The notes under the pieces: model-generated
Told to the model about the DNA's origin: nothing
What the model saw: only the letters and a program-made list of their open reading frames with translations
The model's database searches: none
NCBI GenBank assembly: GCA_036023115.1
Contig: JAYKKT010000061.1
Coordinates: 13,605,501 to 13,669,500, forward strand
Direction: 5' to 3'
Origin: Brasenia schreberi
Taxonomy: Eukaryota > Streptophyta > Magnoliopsida > Nymphaeales > Cabombaceae
DNA: 64,000 bases
Shown: in pieces, positions 23,601 to 34,502 of the stretch
Layout: every line of letters starts with the position of its first letter
Position numbering within the stretch: position 1 is the first letter of the stretch
Position numbers and translations under genes: made by a program

Positions 23601-24825
23601 CTTGAAATAAAGAAAAACCTAAGCATTGCAAAACATCTCCAATAAGATGAAATAATAGGAAATGGAAATATTTTGCATTATTCATATAGTACACAAATAT
23701 AATAATGATGATAATGACTTGTATAATGTACTCAGTGATCATACTGTGAATCTAACGGCTGATATAACAGACAATTTTGTAGCTTTAATACGCACCGCAA
23801 AATAGCACGTCCTATATCGCCTTGGGGTCCATTAAAACGCCATAACATTCTATGGCAGCTGCTATAGCTCACTACTAGTAACACCAGAGGATGTGCTATT
23901 AGCCTTCAGAACTTTGTATACATGCATCTTGTGATGTGTCGGAGAATGACTGGACCTAATAAATTGCTATAAGTCATACTAATTGCTAAAAACACCTGGA
24001 AGGTAAGACCCAATATTGACTCTTAGACCTAATTAAACTAAAATACAAATCACCAAAAGGCATGATGGCTTAGAAGTGGAACCACGAAGTGCCAAAATAT
24101 AATATGAGCAGTACTATGTTGATACCTTACCACCATTTCTTATGGTGGTGTATCCTCGATTTGCATAAACCAAATACCGAAATGAAAAACCTATCCATTC
24201 CATCGGGTTTGAGCATGAATTTTGTCAAATATATAGACTTTATCTAATGAGTCAACCATATCAGTCTTTGGCGTGATTCTATATCAGGAGACGTAGTTCA
24301 GCTTACAACATTTTACATAAAAATCAAGTTTTCGTATCCAATCGTGGAAAATTTCCACGCTTGTGTATATTACACTTTTAAGCTCTTAAAAAACTAAAGA
24401 GAAGATCATTTATCATCGGGAATACACATCAAGCAGAACGCGAACAAAATTCACTACAAAACCACCAAGCTGCACCCAGTAGCTAAAACCGTCTCGAACA
24501 CCGGATTCCAAGCCATTCGCAATTAGATGTCAAAAAATAAGCCCTACCATTGGTACCAATTAAAGAAATGAACCCCCCACAAAACATCTTTCAGCCGGCA
24601 TTACAGATCATCAAAGAATGTCATCTAAACCGCTGATAATCGATTCAGGGAACCAAAAACTCGAACGTTTCCTAGATAAACACGCAACCGAATAATTTTT
24701 CTAAGTTACAAGAACCAACTATAAGGTACAAAGAAATCAGCAAACCAACAAGAGGAAGAATCACTTTGATGAATAACTGACTCCAAAGACCCAAAAGAAA
24801 GTAACCAGTTCAAGATCATTTCTTA
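23601..24825. other. Non-coding stretch, proposed 5' UTR intron (5' part)
   Basis: No transposon ends, tandem repeats or convincing exons were seen. It lies between the RTE target duplication and the proposed first-exon donor. Confidence 0.4.
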
Positions 24826-24826
24826 C

Positions 24827-25260
24827 CTGCAGCATCCTAAAGCCTGTAACTTTGCTCGAGAGAGAGAGAAAGTCAAAGGAAGGTCGCTCTCGACTTTTCA
24901 AATTGGAGCTTCAGCGAGGGCCCAGGCGATGCTTCATTAAAAGCCTGACTTCGTCAGATCCATGGGCTATGGCTATTTGGTTTTGACAAAGTTCCAGATC
25001 CAATACAAAACTGTTTTGTGGGAAAATCCAAGATATGTCATAAAGTTTTTTTCTTCTCTTTCCATTTTTCTGTAAAATTGAAGGCCGAAGCCTAACACAC
25101 TTCATGCATGACTTGGGAATCGGACTCACCACCGGCGACCTAAGAGTTGGAGAGCCCTGCCGGATGAAATAACGCTCTATGTGCAGGAACTGTCGTAATT
25201 GATATTGGACTGCATGAATCATCAAAACTTGCTTCTCCATACTCTCGACTTGGGACTTGT
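24827..25260 (-). promoter_or_regulatory. Candidate first (5' UTR) exon and promoter-side region of the receptor-like kinase gene
   Basis: On the minus strand a (GA)-rich leader leads into TTAGGATGCTGCAG|GTAAGAAATG, a consensus splice donor at 24826. Base composition is less AT-rich than its surroundings. The nearest compatible acceptor on that strand is at 2742, just before the kinase start codon. If joined, the intron is about 22 kb. The transcription start is not determined; an open frame at 24911-25240 has no recognisable domain and would be an upstream ORF at most. This is inference from splice signals; another gene could own this exon. Confidence 0.35.
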
Positions 25261-25297
25261 TTGGAGCGATCAGTCAGATCCAAGTTTGTACCGGAAC

Positions 25298-25430
25298 TCA
25301 AAAGTCATTGTTTGAAACTCTTACTATCACAGAGAGAGAGAGAGGAGTCAATTTCACAAGATAAGAGTTTCAAACAATGACTTTTGATAGAACCAAAACC
25401 CAATGTCTTATCTTGTGAAATTGACTCCTC
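25298..25430. repeat. Two interleaved perfect inverted repeats
   Basis: Arm A 25298-25323 is the exact reverse complement of 25362-25387 (26 bp). Arm B 25342-25366 is the exact reverse complement of 25406-25430 (25 bp). The order A, B, A', B' is interleaved, not nested. The spacers between A and B and between A' and B' are both 18 bp, and B overlaps A' by 5 bp. A (GA)n run fills the first spacer. Confidence 0.95.
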
Positions 25431-25479
25431 AAAAATGATTTTGTTAACAACAAAAATTGCATCTGACCTGGTGAGTCAT

Positions 25480-25990
25480 TATTAGGATATGAACAAATAC
25501 AAAGAACTTAAGGAGTCGCTCTCAAGATGTAATTGTCCTATATTAGCACACAGGAGGAACCCAAGGAACCACTTTGATAATATTTAACGAGAGGACTAAT
25601 GACTAGGTAAGGGTCATTATCAAGATTTATAAGTCGCTATTGCAAGAGGTGGATAAGTCAACAAGTCATTTAGAGAAGCATAAGTATTAAGAATAATTTG
25701 GAAACTAACCTACGTTTAGCTATAAAGGGTGACATTGCTCACCTTGAAAGCATCACAAAATCGGATGCGTCACCAATTCAAGATTCAGCTTGTCTTCTTC
25801 TTTGTGTCTAGTTGTAGTTCATAGATGTAGTTTTTCCTTTATACTAAATTTTCTTTATGTTTCTCTTATTTTAATCTTGTAATTTTGGTCTTCGAGTAGC
25901 AAAATTGCATAATCAAACCTGCAACCACATCCTCTTTCTCTTAACATTATAAGTTTGGTTTTGCACCACGTTGCATAATCAAACTTCACC
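25480..25990 (+). repeat. LTR-like sequence related to 61690-62120
   Basis: Words such as acaaagaacttaaggagtcg, followed by taattgtc and a later aagtcatttagagaag, correspond to acaaaggactcaaggagtca and gagtcatctaaagaa in the right-hand copy at similar spacing. A TATA-like CTATAAAGGGTGACATT (about 25720) sits above a T-rich segment. The layout suggests an old LTR promoter and R/U5 region, but no paired LTR or termini are defined. Confidence 0.35.
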
Positions 25991-27374
25991 CAAATCATCC
26001 TCCTCACATATTCTCTTCTTGTCTGCTTTTCTTAGAATATAAATCTTCTTCATCTTCAAATCTCTCTTTCCTTTTCTTTTTCTGCTTCAAGATATTTTTC
26101 ACTTCTGCATACTAGGAATAGAAGCTTCTTTTAAAGTAGATGCTCTTTGTAGTACATCAAAAGGCATAGTTGAATCTTAATTATTGACGAACTCATCTAT
26201 TGACCGTTCATTGTTATCCTCAACCACGTGCAAGATTATTTCATCGAGGTCTTGGCCTCTCACTTTTCATGCATAAAACCTTTGGTGCAATTTTTCATTA
26301 TATTGCACAAAGGCTAAATATAGTTTTTTCTGCAAGAATCTATTTCTTTTCTTTGTATAAATCTGAACAAACTAATCAAACATGAAATTAAGAGCTTAAA
26401 ATAAAGTGCACAATTCAAAACATTATAATTTAGAAAGAATTTTAGTTTTTTCTTTTTTATTACCATTTCAATATACCTTAGTTGTGTTTGCATGGAGAAG
26501 CATTACATATCAGAGCTAATAATATTGTAAAATTTTGCAACTCTGATATCAAATACTAAAAGCTGCCTACAAGTCAACTATCATATAAAATGTTCGAACC
26601 AACAATATAAGTATATAACAAATGGATCAAATGAAATAGTAAATGATATGATTAGCCAAAGTATTCATTCCGTAAGATCGAGTTGTTTTCTTTGTTGGCC
26701 TTTACAAAGAATAACAAATCATTAGATTCAAACTAGAATCGGCTGAGCTATGGCCTTTTCTTGAGAAGGTTTGCTCGATTAACTAAGCATTTGACAGGAT
26801 AGAGTTATTTCCTTTGTCTCTCGATCATCATATCTGAATTGAAGTGATCCGTAATAGTTAGAAAGTAGACAACAAGATCTTTTTAGAAGTTTAAAAATCA
26901 AGAAAATATGCCTACAAGTAGATTTTTGACAAACATTTAGACTCAAAATAAATTGTTCAACTTCTATGTGGATCTTTTGATTCTTCTCCTAGCAAACTAA
27001 ATTTGTCTTCATATTAAGTATTTGAAAACATGAATTAATTTTGTATCTGTATTTTGGTTGAGTGACTTGGGTCATGAATTCTGATTCATTAACCTTCTTC
27101 TGTTTGATCCTTGAATTACATATATTGCCTAGCCCAACAGCCATATAGATTTCCTTTCTTGTCTTCGAACATCTTACGTGACTTTTTTTTGTTATGTTCT
27201 TGGATTTGAAAGTTGTTGGGAGAGTGTGGCCTTGCTATTTGATCAAGATTCTAGATATTCCCAAGACTCTTAAATCTTGGGAATATAATATACTTGTGTT
27301 GCATCCTAATCAAGATACTTGAACTTAACTCTCTTGGATTCAAAATGCTTAGGTAGATTATAATATATTGAACA
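25991..27374. other. Non-coding AT-rich region
   Basis: No gene, element terminus or array recognised; several short open frames lack any family pattern. Confidence 0.4.
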
Positions 27375-27516
27375 AATACAGGTCGTTGGATGTCCAAAAC
27401 ATTATATATGTTTTCTCTTTTAGTTTTGATTTCCTTGTGATTATTTATATGATTCTATGAATATGATGAATGAATAAAGGTGTCTGGATGTCTCTTTTGG
27501 TTTTAATTTCATTATG

Positions 27517-27574
<58 letters not shown>

Positions 27575-27740
27575 TACAAGCGGTTGCACGTCTCTTTTGG
27601 TTTTAATTTCATTGTGCTTATAAATGTGATATTATGATTTCAAGAATATGACGATTGAATACAGGTAGTTGGATGTTTTCTTTTTTGGTTTTCTTTATAT
27701 TTTAATTTAAATAATGAATAAATGTGATTGATTGTCTCTT
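27375..27740 (+). repeat. Diverged tandem repeat of about 85-100 bp with an embedded (TA)n tract
   Basis: Four successive copies of a unit starting near caggt-gttggatgtc and continuing tcttttggttttaatttcat begin at about 27379, 27476, 27577 and 27661. A pure (TA)n run of about 53 bp (27519-27571) has expanded inside the second copy at the position where other copies have a short TA stretch. Confidence 0.75.
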
Positions 27741-27848
27741 TTATGATCAATCATTACTAATAATATAATTTTATTATTTAAAATTTTGTGTCCAATTAAA
27801 TCCACATAAGCTGTGCTGTAGTGGTTCGGCCGCTTAAGCACTATTAAT

Positions 27849-27953
27849 AACACTGAGCCTATGTTGTAGATGCATGCACCCCCACGGAATCGAACTAGCC
27901 ACCTGCAAGTGGGAATCAAAGAGCCCTGCGGGTGAGCTAATGCTTAGGGTGCG
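27849..27953 (-). mobile_element. tRNA-derived SINE, copy 1
   Basis: On the minus strand an A-box-like TTAGCTCACCCGCAGGG is followed about 40 bp later by a B-box-like TAGTTCGATTCCG and then GGGGGTGCATGC. Spacing and order match a tRNA-related Pol III promoter. The same block recurs elsewhere in the window. Confidence 0.6.
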
Positions 27954-28346
27954 AACACAGTGGTATTCTACTTCAGGACTAAGTGCAGTGAGGCGAGGCG
28001 GCTGCCTTACTCGAAACCCGATGACGCCGGTAGAAATCTAAACAGATGGTCTGAACTTATTAGAATTATATGAAGCGGCTCAGTTGAATTTCACCTAATT
28101 GATTATCGCCTCACCTGAGAAAAGTTTCAGTAGACTCCGTTCCCACCATACTTACAATCTTAATGCAGTTATGAATTCATATGAAGTAGATTGCTTTATG
28201 AGCATCGATTCACATTGATCTGATCCAAGCATTGTTTGACATATCGTCGAACCTCTATTAAAGAGAGCTGGACTTCCGCTGGAGTCAATGTTTAGGGAGG
28301 GGGGGTTGATTATGAGACCTAGGGCTATGAATCTGGAACTATAGTT
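27954..28346. other. Non-coding stretch with a purine tract
   Basis: Mostly unrecognised. An AGGGAGGGGGGG tract at about 28296-28307 could be the polypurine tract of a retrotransposon whose LTR begins shortly after, but the 40-bp gap to TGTCACACCC is longer than usual. Confidence 0.3.
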
Positions 28347-30540
28347 GTCACACCCGCTTGGGTTGCGACCACGACCTAGCCCGAGGCGATGCCACATGGC
28401 CGCTTCTCGCATGGGCGTGATCGTGAGCAATAACCGAATATAATACTAATTTAATTCAAACTCAATGAAATATCTAACTGAAATAAATATTCATATCGAA
28501 GTTCTAAACAACACGCCCAAAATAGTGTAGGGCCCACCTAACAATAACCCCAAATAACAAAATTTTATAAATCATTTAACACTTATCATACCATCTAAAA
28601 TAAAAATGCAGCTCTATCCAACTCTTACTCTGCTCCGTGTGCCTTCGAAGTGCTAGCTTCAGGATGAGCTGTAAAATAATTGGGTAAGCTCCTATACATA
28701 GCTCAGTAGGGAGATTAAACATCTTTAAACAGAAATCATACTAAAAGCATGTATAATTTTACAATCGTTTCATAACAAAGTATAATTTCACATTTAAATC
28801 ATGATCTCAAATTCATATGCACACACTCACACACATCATTAGTTAAGATAATTACAGCCTATACTGTGTCTGCCTCACAGGCCACGGGAGTCGTCCGATC
28901 CTCCCTAACATGACCTCGGTAACCCCGTCCACGACGATAACCACGCCAACTCTCACGGCAGAGTGTCCCGGGAACACACCCTGTATTAGCCCCAAGCCGG
29001 ATCGCCCGAGGGACCTACAAGTCTCTAGAGACCCCACACAAGTACGACTCATATATTCACACATCATTACATTTCTAAAACCAATTACAGTTCATCACAT
29101 TCACAAATCATATCTAGATCTACGAATATCCAAAACCAAATCCATATCCATACAACATTTAAACAACATTTAAATACCATGTTCATACAATACATGCATA
29201 TCAAAACATACTCTTTATCAATCAATGTCATAAACATGTTCTATTTGAAAAGCATATCAAATAACTCATAATTGCGAATAGCATTTCATAAATATTAATA
29301 AAACATTTATCAATAATACACATTTAAATCTATCTAAAACAAGTAAAATCACTTCTAGCATGGTTCTGTAAAAGAATGCATAACCTCCTACCTGAAGGAG
29401 CACTAAGATACAATCCCCAAGCTGTTAGACTACTTTTATCACCACCAAATCCTCTAATTTTAATCTCTAAACAATTACAAATAATTAAATATTAAAATTT
29501 ATTTAACTACAGATCTAACGCAACAAATCGGATTCCAAATGACCCTAAAATCACCCAAAACCCAATCTGGATCCGTTTAAGCTATCCGAGATCCAAACTG
29601 ATACCTAGATCTATATATGATCCAAATTGAATGACACAGTAGGTAGCCTGTGTCACTGTGTCAACACAGAACCTGTAACTACTATCACGGGTCCTGTTTC
29701 TAACCCTAAAACCCATTTCAAGACACGACCCAAACCTAACCCATTTCTGACACAGAACTGGTTTTTTTAACATGCGACACGAGGACACGACATAAATTAG
29801 TACCGGTTCATGGCATTCCGGAAACGATACGTCGTGTCCGACACGACACGAAAACCAGGGACACGCCCAAAAGGATCGGTTCCCATGATTTTTCGGCATT
29901 GATTTCACCGGTTTCCGGCGACGATTAAGGCCGCCAAAGGTGGCCCCCTCTTCGTCTACTTGCCCTCTTTCGACCAAGGCTAAGAACAACCACCAGCGGT
30001 GGCATTTCGTCAGAAAACGGAAATGAAAAGAAAAAGTTATAGAAAATAAAAAATCTGGTGAATCGAAACCGTTTCCCGACCAAATCGACACCCCCGATTT
30101 ACCCAAACCTACCAAAACACTTTGTTTTACCTCAATGCTTCGACCCAAGCCCAAAACGATGAATATCAACAAGTTTTTCATGAAGAATCGAAGGAAAAAA
30201 ATGAAAAATAGAAAAATAGGTAAGCTCACCGGATTCCGACTGATTTTTGGTGGATGCTCAGCGTTATCGTCTTCTCCATAGGCTGCCCCAATCTGTCTCA
30301 AGGATGTCCACTGTGGAGACCTCTTTTAAAGTCCGTTCGGATCCCCCAATGGCTGTGCATTGACAACCATTGCTGTTTCTGTACATCAATGTTGTGCAGT
30401 GCAGTAGCACATGCCCCTTTCAAGCGGGTCTGGATCCAGACCACCCGACTCACTATAAACCCCACTTTTTACGTGATGATGAGACCGATCAATAGCTCAC
30501 TCGCTGGAACTGGAGTTACTTCCATAGTCGCTGCGTCGCA
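28347..30540 (+). repeat. Long LTR of Ty3/gypsy-like type, left copy
   Basis: It begins TGTCACACCCGCTTGGGTTG, a start I associate with long LTRs of chromovirus-type gypsy elements. It is homologous over most of its length to 62400-64000 in reverse orientation: shared blocks include the GATCGCCCGAGGGACCTACAAG region (about 28997), CATTTCAAGACACGACCC (29710) and ACACGCCCAAAAGGATCGG (29861). A TATA-like CACTATAAACCCC lies at about 30449. The 3' end is not sharply defined; no internal gag/pol is seen next to it, so it may be a solo LTR or the relic of a deleted element. Confidence 0.6.
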
Positions 30541-30770
30541 ATGAAACACCCACTAAAACTGAACCGAAAACCTATTTAGAATATGTAGAGTTGAAAAATG
30601 AATAAAGTTGTACGAGGATTTGGAGACACTCTTCTAGTGGTCATGAGTAAGGTGAAGGCTTTTCTCGCTTATATTAGTTTTTTCCGCTTTTCATTCAGAT
30701 TAAATCAAGTGGCACTAATAAATGACATGCATGTGAGGGTTTGATTTTAGGCTTAAATGGATAATCCACT

Positions 30771-30896
30771 CCACTCAGAGCAATAGCTCACCTGGCAAGA
30801 GGACTAAACTGACAAGTTACATGTCGTGAGTTCAATGCCTGGGGCATAAACATAAGTACTAGCTTCGGCCTTCCATTGTAACAAAAAAGAAAAAAG
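30771..30896 (+). mobile_element. tRNA-derived SINE, copy 2
   Basis: It begins CACTCAGAGCAATAGCTCACCTGGC (A box; first part shared with copies 3 and 5), has GTCGTGAGTTCAATGCC as B box, and ends GGCCTTCCATTGTAAC followed by an A-rich tail. It is one of the two best copies for defining the family. Confidence 0.65.
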
Positions 30897-31557
30897 GGTA
30901 ATCATCTTGGATTTACTAGTTACTTAATTTCACTTTTCATTTCGCATCACGGGCTTCCAAATAGAGCTTAAGACTGCGGAAATCTGTCCATGACATTTCA
31001 TTGGGCTTGAGCCAGATAGTAACACTGGATTAAGGAACATATTTGATTCACCCTTAGACAGAGAGAGGAATGACAAGTGAAACGCAATCCAATTTTACAT
31101 GACTCCAAGTTATGGCCGTGTCGACACGGCTCGGTGTCGGGTGGTCTAGATTATGTATGGACTTAGATACATAGAATTCCTTTGGCAAATTCCATCTCTC
31201 ATGATTTTAAATAAGGGGCATAATAGATGTGGGCAGCTTTGATCTGTTCGTGTGAGTCGATCAATTCCTTTGGAGGGTTCATCTACTTGTGGGTAGGGCT
31301 GGCAAGACATGTTCCTGCCCACCCAAAGTAACACACAAAGGAGACATGTTTAGATTGACCTATTTTTGACACATGCATGAAATGCCATGACAAGCACAAT
31401 CCAAAGGACGAAACTGCTGGAAATATACAAAAATTCTGTATGCACACAATCCAGTCCGTGTTTCGTGTACATATCCAAAGTAATGCAAAAAAGGTCAGAT
31501 GGACCTGCTTCTCAGAACATGATACGAACATGACCTGGCAGATGGATGGCTTTGCAC
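30897..31557. other. Non-coding stretch
   Basis: No supported gene or element. Open frames on both strands here lack family motifs. Confidence 0.35.
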
Positions 31558-31960
31558 CTAGGGATGGCAACTGGGCAGGGTGAGAGGGTTTTTCACTCCA
31601 CCTCCACGTGCCTCACATTATAAACTTGTTTCTATACCCTGCCCCACCCCACGGGTCTTAGGGATCAAACCCCACACCCTCTTTGTTACAACTCAGTAAC
31701 GGTCTACACAGCTCCACTTCAACCTATGTAAATATATAAAAAGTATATATGTATATAAATACTTATACACATATAAATACATGATATATGTATACTCTAT
31801 ATAATATATATCTACCAGCACAGGGCGGGGCTGGTTTACCTTAAACCCTACCGCACCCCACCCCTCTTGCGGGTCTTTTCTCCCCAAGTCCCGCCTCACA
31901 ACGGGACATGTGTTGGGTGGGACAGGGTGAGTACCCACTGGATGGGTAGAAATTGGCTTT
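31558..31960. mobile_element. Possible short non-autonomous hAT-like element
   Basis: The left edge TAGGGATGGCAACTGGGCAGGG and many repeated GGG/CCC words (CCACCCC, GGGCGGGGC, GGTGGGACAGGG) resemble the widespread plant short elements beginning AGGGATGGCAA. The right end near ACTGGATGGGTAGAAATTGG is not a clean inverted copy, and I see no target duplication. Confidence 0.35.
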
Positions 31961-32228
31961 TGCACCTTCTTGACAACACCTCTGGTTAGTCACAATTGCA
32001 TCAGAAAATTGTGGTTCCAAATTCTCAATGTATCAAGAGAACTGGTACAATTCTACAAGGTGATATCATACACATGCGTGTACTAAGGAAGTTCTTTGAT
32101 GTAAACATAAGAAGAAAAGAAAAAATCATGACTCTTTCCTAAACGCATTCGCTTCATCTCTTTTAATAGGTTCTCCAAATCACCACAATTTCTTTAGTAG
32201 TTCAATACATTCCTTTTTACATGTATCC

Positions 32229-32667
32229 ACTTACAGTTTACGAGCTCCAAGTTAGAACCATGTGAACATGAGAGAAGACAACGTGATCAACACATGCCTA
32301 ACAGCTAGAAGAATTATATATATACATATATACATATATATTTGTATATGTATATATAGTTATATACTTATAAATGTTAACTTACAATTTATGAGTTCCA
32401 AGTTAGAACCGTGTGAACATGACAGATGACAACATGATCAACACATGCCTAACAGCTAGAAGAATATATGCCTAACAGCTAGAAGAATTATATATATACA
32501 TATATACATATATATTTGTATATGTATATTTAGTTATATACTTATAAATATTAACTTACAATTTATGAGCTCCAAGTTAGAACCGTGTGAACATGACAGA
32601 TGACAACATGATCAACACATGCCTAACAGCTAGAAGAATATATATATATATATATGTATATATATAC

Positions 32668-32721
<54 letters not shown>

Positions 32722-32860
32722 ATATATATGTATATGTATACACACACATATATGTATATATAGTTATAAATATTAACTTACAGTTTACGAGCTCTAAGTT
32801 AGAACCATGTGAACATGACAGATGACAACATGATCAATGGATGCCCATTACTTTTCTGCT
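32229..32860 (+). repeat. Tandem array of a roughly 80-bp core separated by TA-rich spacers
   Basis: The core starting cttaca-tttatgagctccaag and continuing ttagaaccgtgtgaacatga with gacaacatgatcaacacatg occurs four times, at about 32232, 32382, 32553 and 32777. Between copies lie (TA/CATA)n runs of varying length. A partial duplication of atgcctaacagctagaagaa (32441-32487) adds a further step. The fourth copy diverges after gatcaa. Confidence 0.85.
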
Positions 32861-32959
32861 GTATAAGTATAATTTAAATTTTTTAAGAGTTTTTGAAAAT
32901 ATATGAAGGACAATGTTATTATACTCATGCATTTAAAAAACAATAATCAGGTATATATA

Positions 32960-33320
32960 TCAGGGCCTTCAATTTAAAGGTTTTTTAGTCGTCGATCCTG
33001 TAGGAAGCAAAGCCCTAGCCCCGTATGCAAGCATAGTTGTTGATGTTATAAGATTACTAAATTTTTTAGCATTTCAGTCAAAATCATTTCGTATATACTA
33101 AAATATTTACTTTTCAGGGACCTCCACCAGATCTGTGTAACCCCTAGTTAACACTATGGGGACCTTCAACTTAAAGGTTTTTTATTCGCTGATCTCCTAG
33201 GAAGCAGAGCCGTGGGCCCTTAATGAAAGCATAGTTGTCAATGCTATAAATAATCTACCATATTTTTCAACATTTCAGTCAAAATAGTTTTGTATATAAT
33301 AAAATATTTACTTTTTATTA
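32960..33320 (+). repeat. Two direct copies of a unit of about 195 bp
   Basis: The unit runs from ccttcaa-ttaaaggtttttta through gaagca-agcc, gcatagttgt and catttcagtcaaaat to taaaatatttactttt. It occurs at about 32964-33118 and 33161-33318 with moderate divergence. It is non-coding. Confidence 0.75.
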
Positions 33321-34457
33321 ATAAATTTCTTGTCGTTTGATCTTATATCATGCTGGAGAAAGAAAGGGAAGAGATTCGTTTCGTGGTTTTCCCAAACTTG
33401 CAACAAAATACATTATTTATCATTGGATTTATGATGTAGTTCACTAATCAATTTAAGGGAGTTTAACTTGAACTTCACCAAACAGCACACAGTTTAAAGT
33501 CTGATCCATGACACTCAAAAAAGAAGACCCAGGTACCGAAACATGCACCAAAACAGGCCTCTCCATGAACCCCAACTCAATTTTGGAAATGGAGCAGTAT
33601 GATAATTTGACACCGATTTCTCACAACTTTGACAAACTTCTTATCTATTTGGGCTAGTCTGGTCTAAACATATTTATACAACAAAACGTATTGATTGCAA
33701 ATGCTTGATATATAAGATGTCAAATCAAAATTCAACTTATCAACGAGGTCCAATCGATTTTTACAACTCAATTTCTAAATGTATACAGAATTATAAACCA
33801 AGCCTATAATTTACATTATTGATAAACTAATTCAACCTTTTATACGCTTATGAATTTTTTACTCTGTTACATAGTAATTCATCTAGTTCAAGACTTGAGA
33901 AATCTCAACGAAGGTTCTAACATGTAATCTTAACCTATGAAGTAGTAATAATAAAGTACCAACTCGTGCCTGGTAGAAAGGTATACTTTCAACGGGACAA
34001 TATACACCAAATAGGGATATATACCGGAAGCATGCACATTTAAAATAATATTGCAAATTATAGTTATCAAAACAAGTAAATATCATCGCAGTTTATAAGT
34101 CAATAATCAAATCCATATATGCACACATCCATATGCACATCTCCCAACACAAACATATATTCATACCCATTTTATTTAGTTTTGATAATTATGACCCATA
34201 GAATGCTAAAACCAAGGCTCTATGAGTCATTCAAACCTCACCAACAACCCTTAGGTACGCAGTGTGGTTCAGATATATGGTAGCAACTGATCACCCTTCA
34301 CTCTTTTAGTCGAATATCCAAGGATTCCATATATCAGCTGAATCTCTAGATCTCCAATATCTTCACATGGCTACTCTAACCATTGGAAATGAGATTTCCA
34401 ACACTATAACCGTTTGGTGATTGACAAGTACCCCTCAAAGGCACCATTACACCCTCC
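33321..34457. other. Non-coding AT-rich stretch
   Basis: No gene or element recognised up to the RTE target duplication. Confidence 0.35.
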
Positions 34458-34470
34458 ATTCTAAACTTAG

Positions 34471-34472
<2 letters not shown>

Positions 34473-34502
<30 letters not shown>

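Noticed and set aside
24911..25240. 109-codon open frame on the minus strand near the candidate kinase promoter
   Set aside because: No domain or family pattern; it lies in presumed 5' UTR/promoter sequence. Kept only as a possible upstream ORF.
27849..27953. tRNA gene
   Set aside because: A- and B-box-like blocks are present but no cloverleaf can be formed with plausible acceptor and anticodon stems; repeated copies fit a SINE.
28293..28310. Polypurine tract and internal gypsy region left of the long LTR
   Set aside because: The tract is 40 bp from the LTR start and no RNase H or integrase sequence precedes it.
29582..30301. 239-codon minus-strand open frame
   Set aside because: It lies within the long LTR, on the strand opposite to its promoter, has no recognisable domain, and the right LTR copy does not keep the frame.
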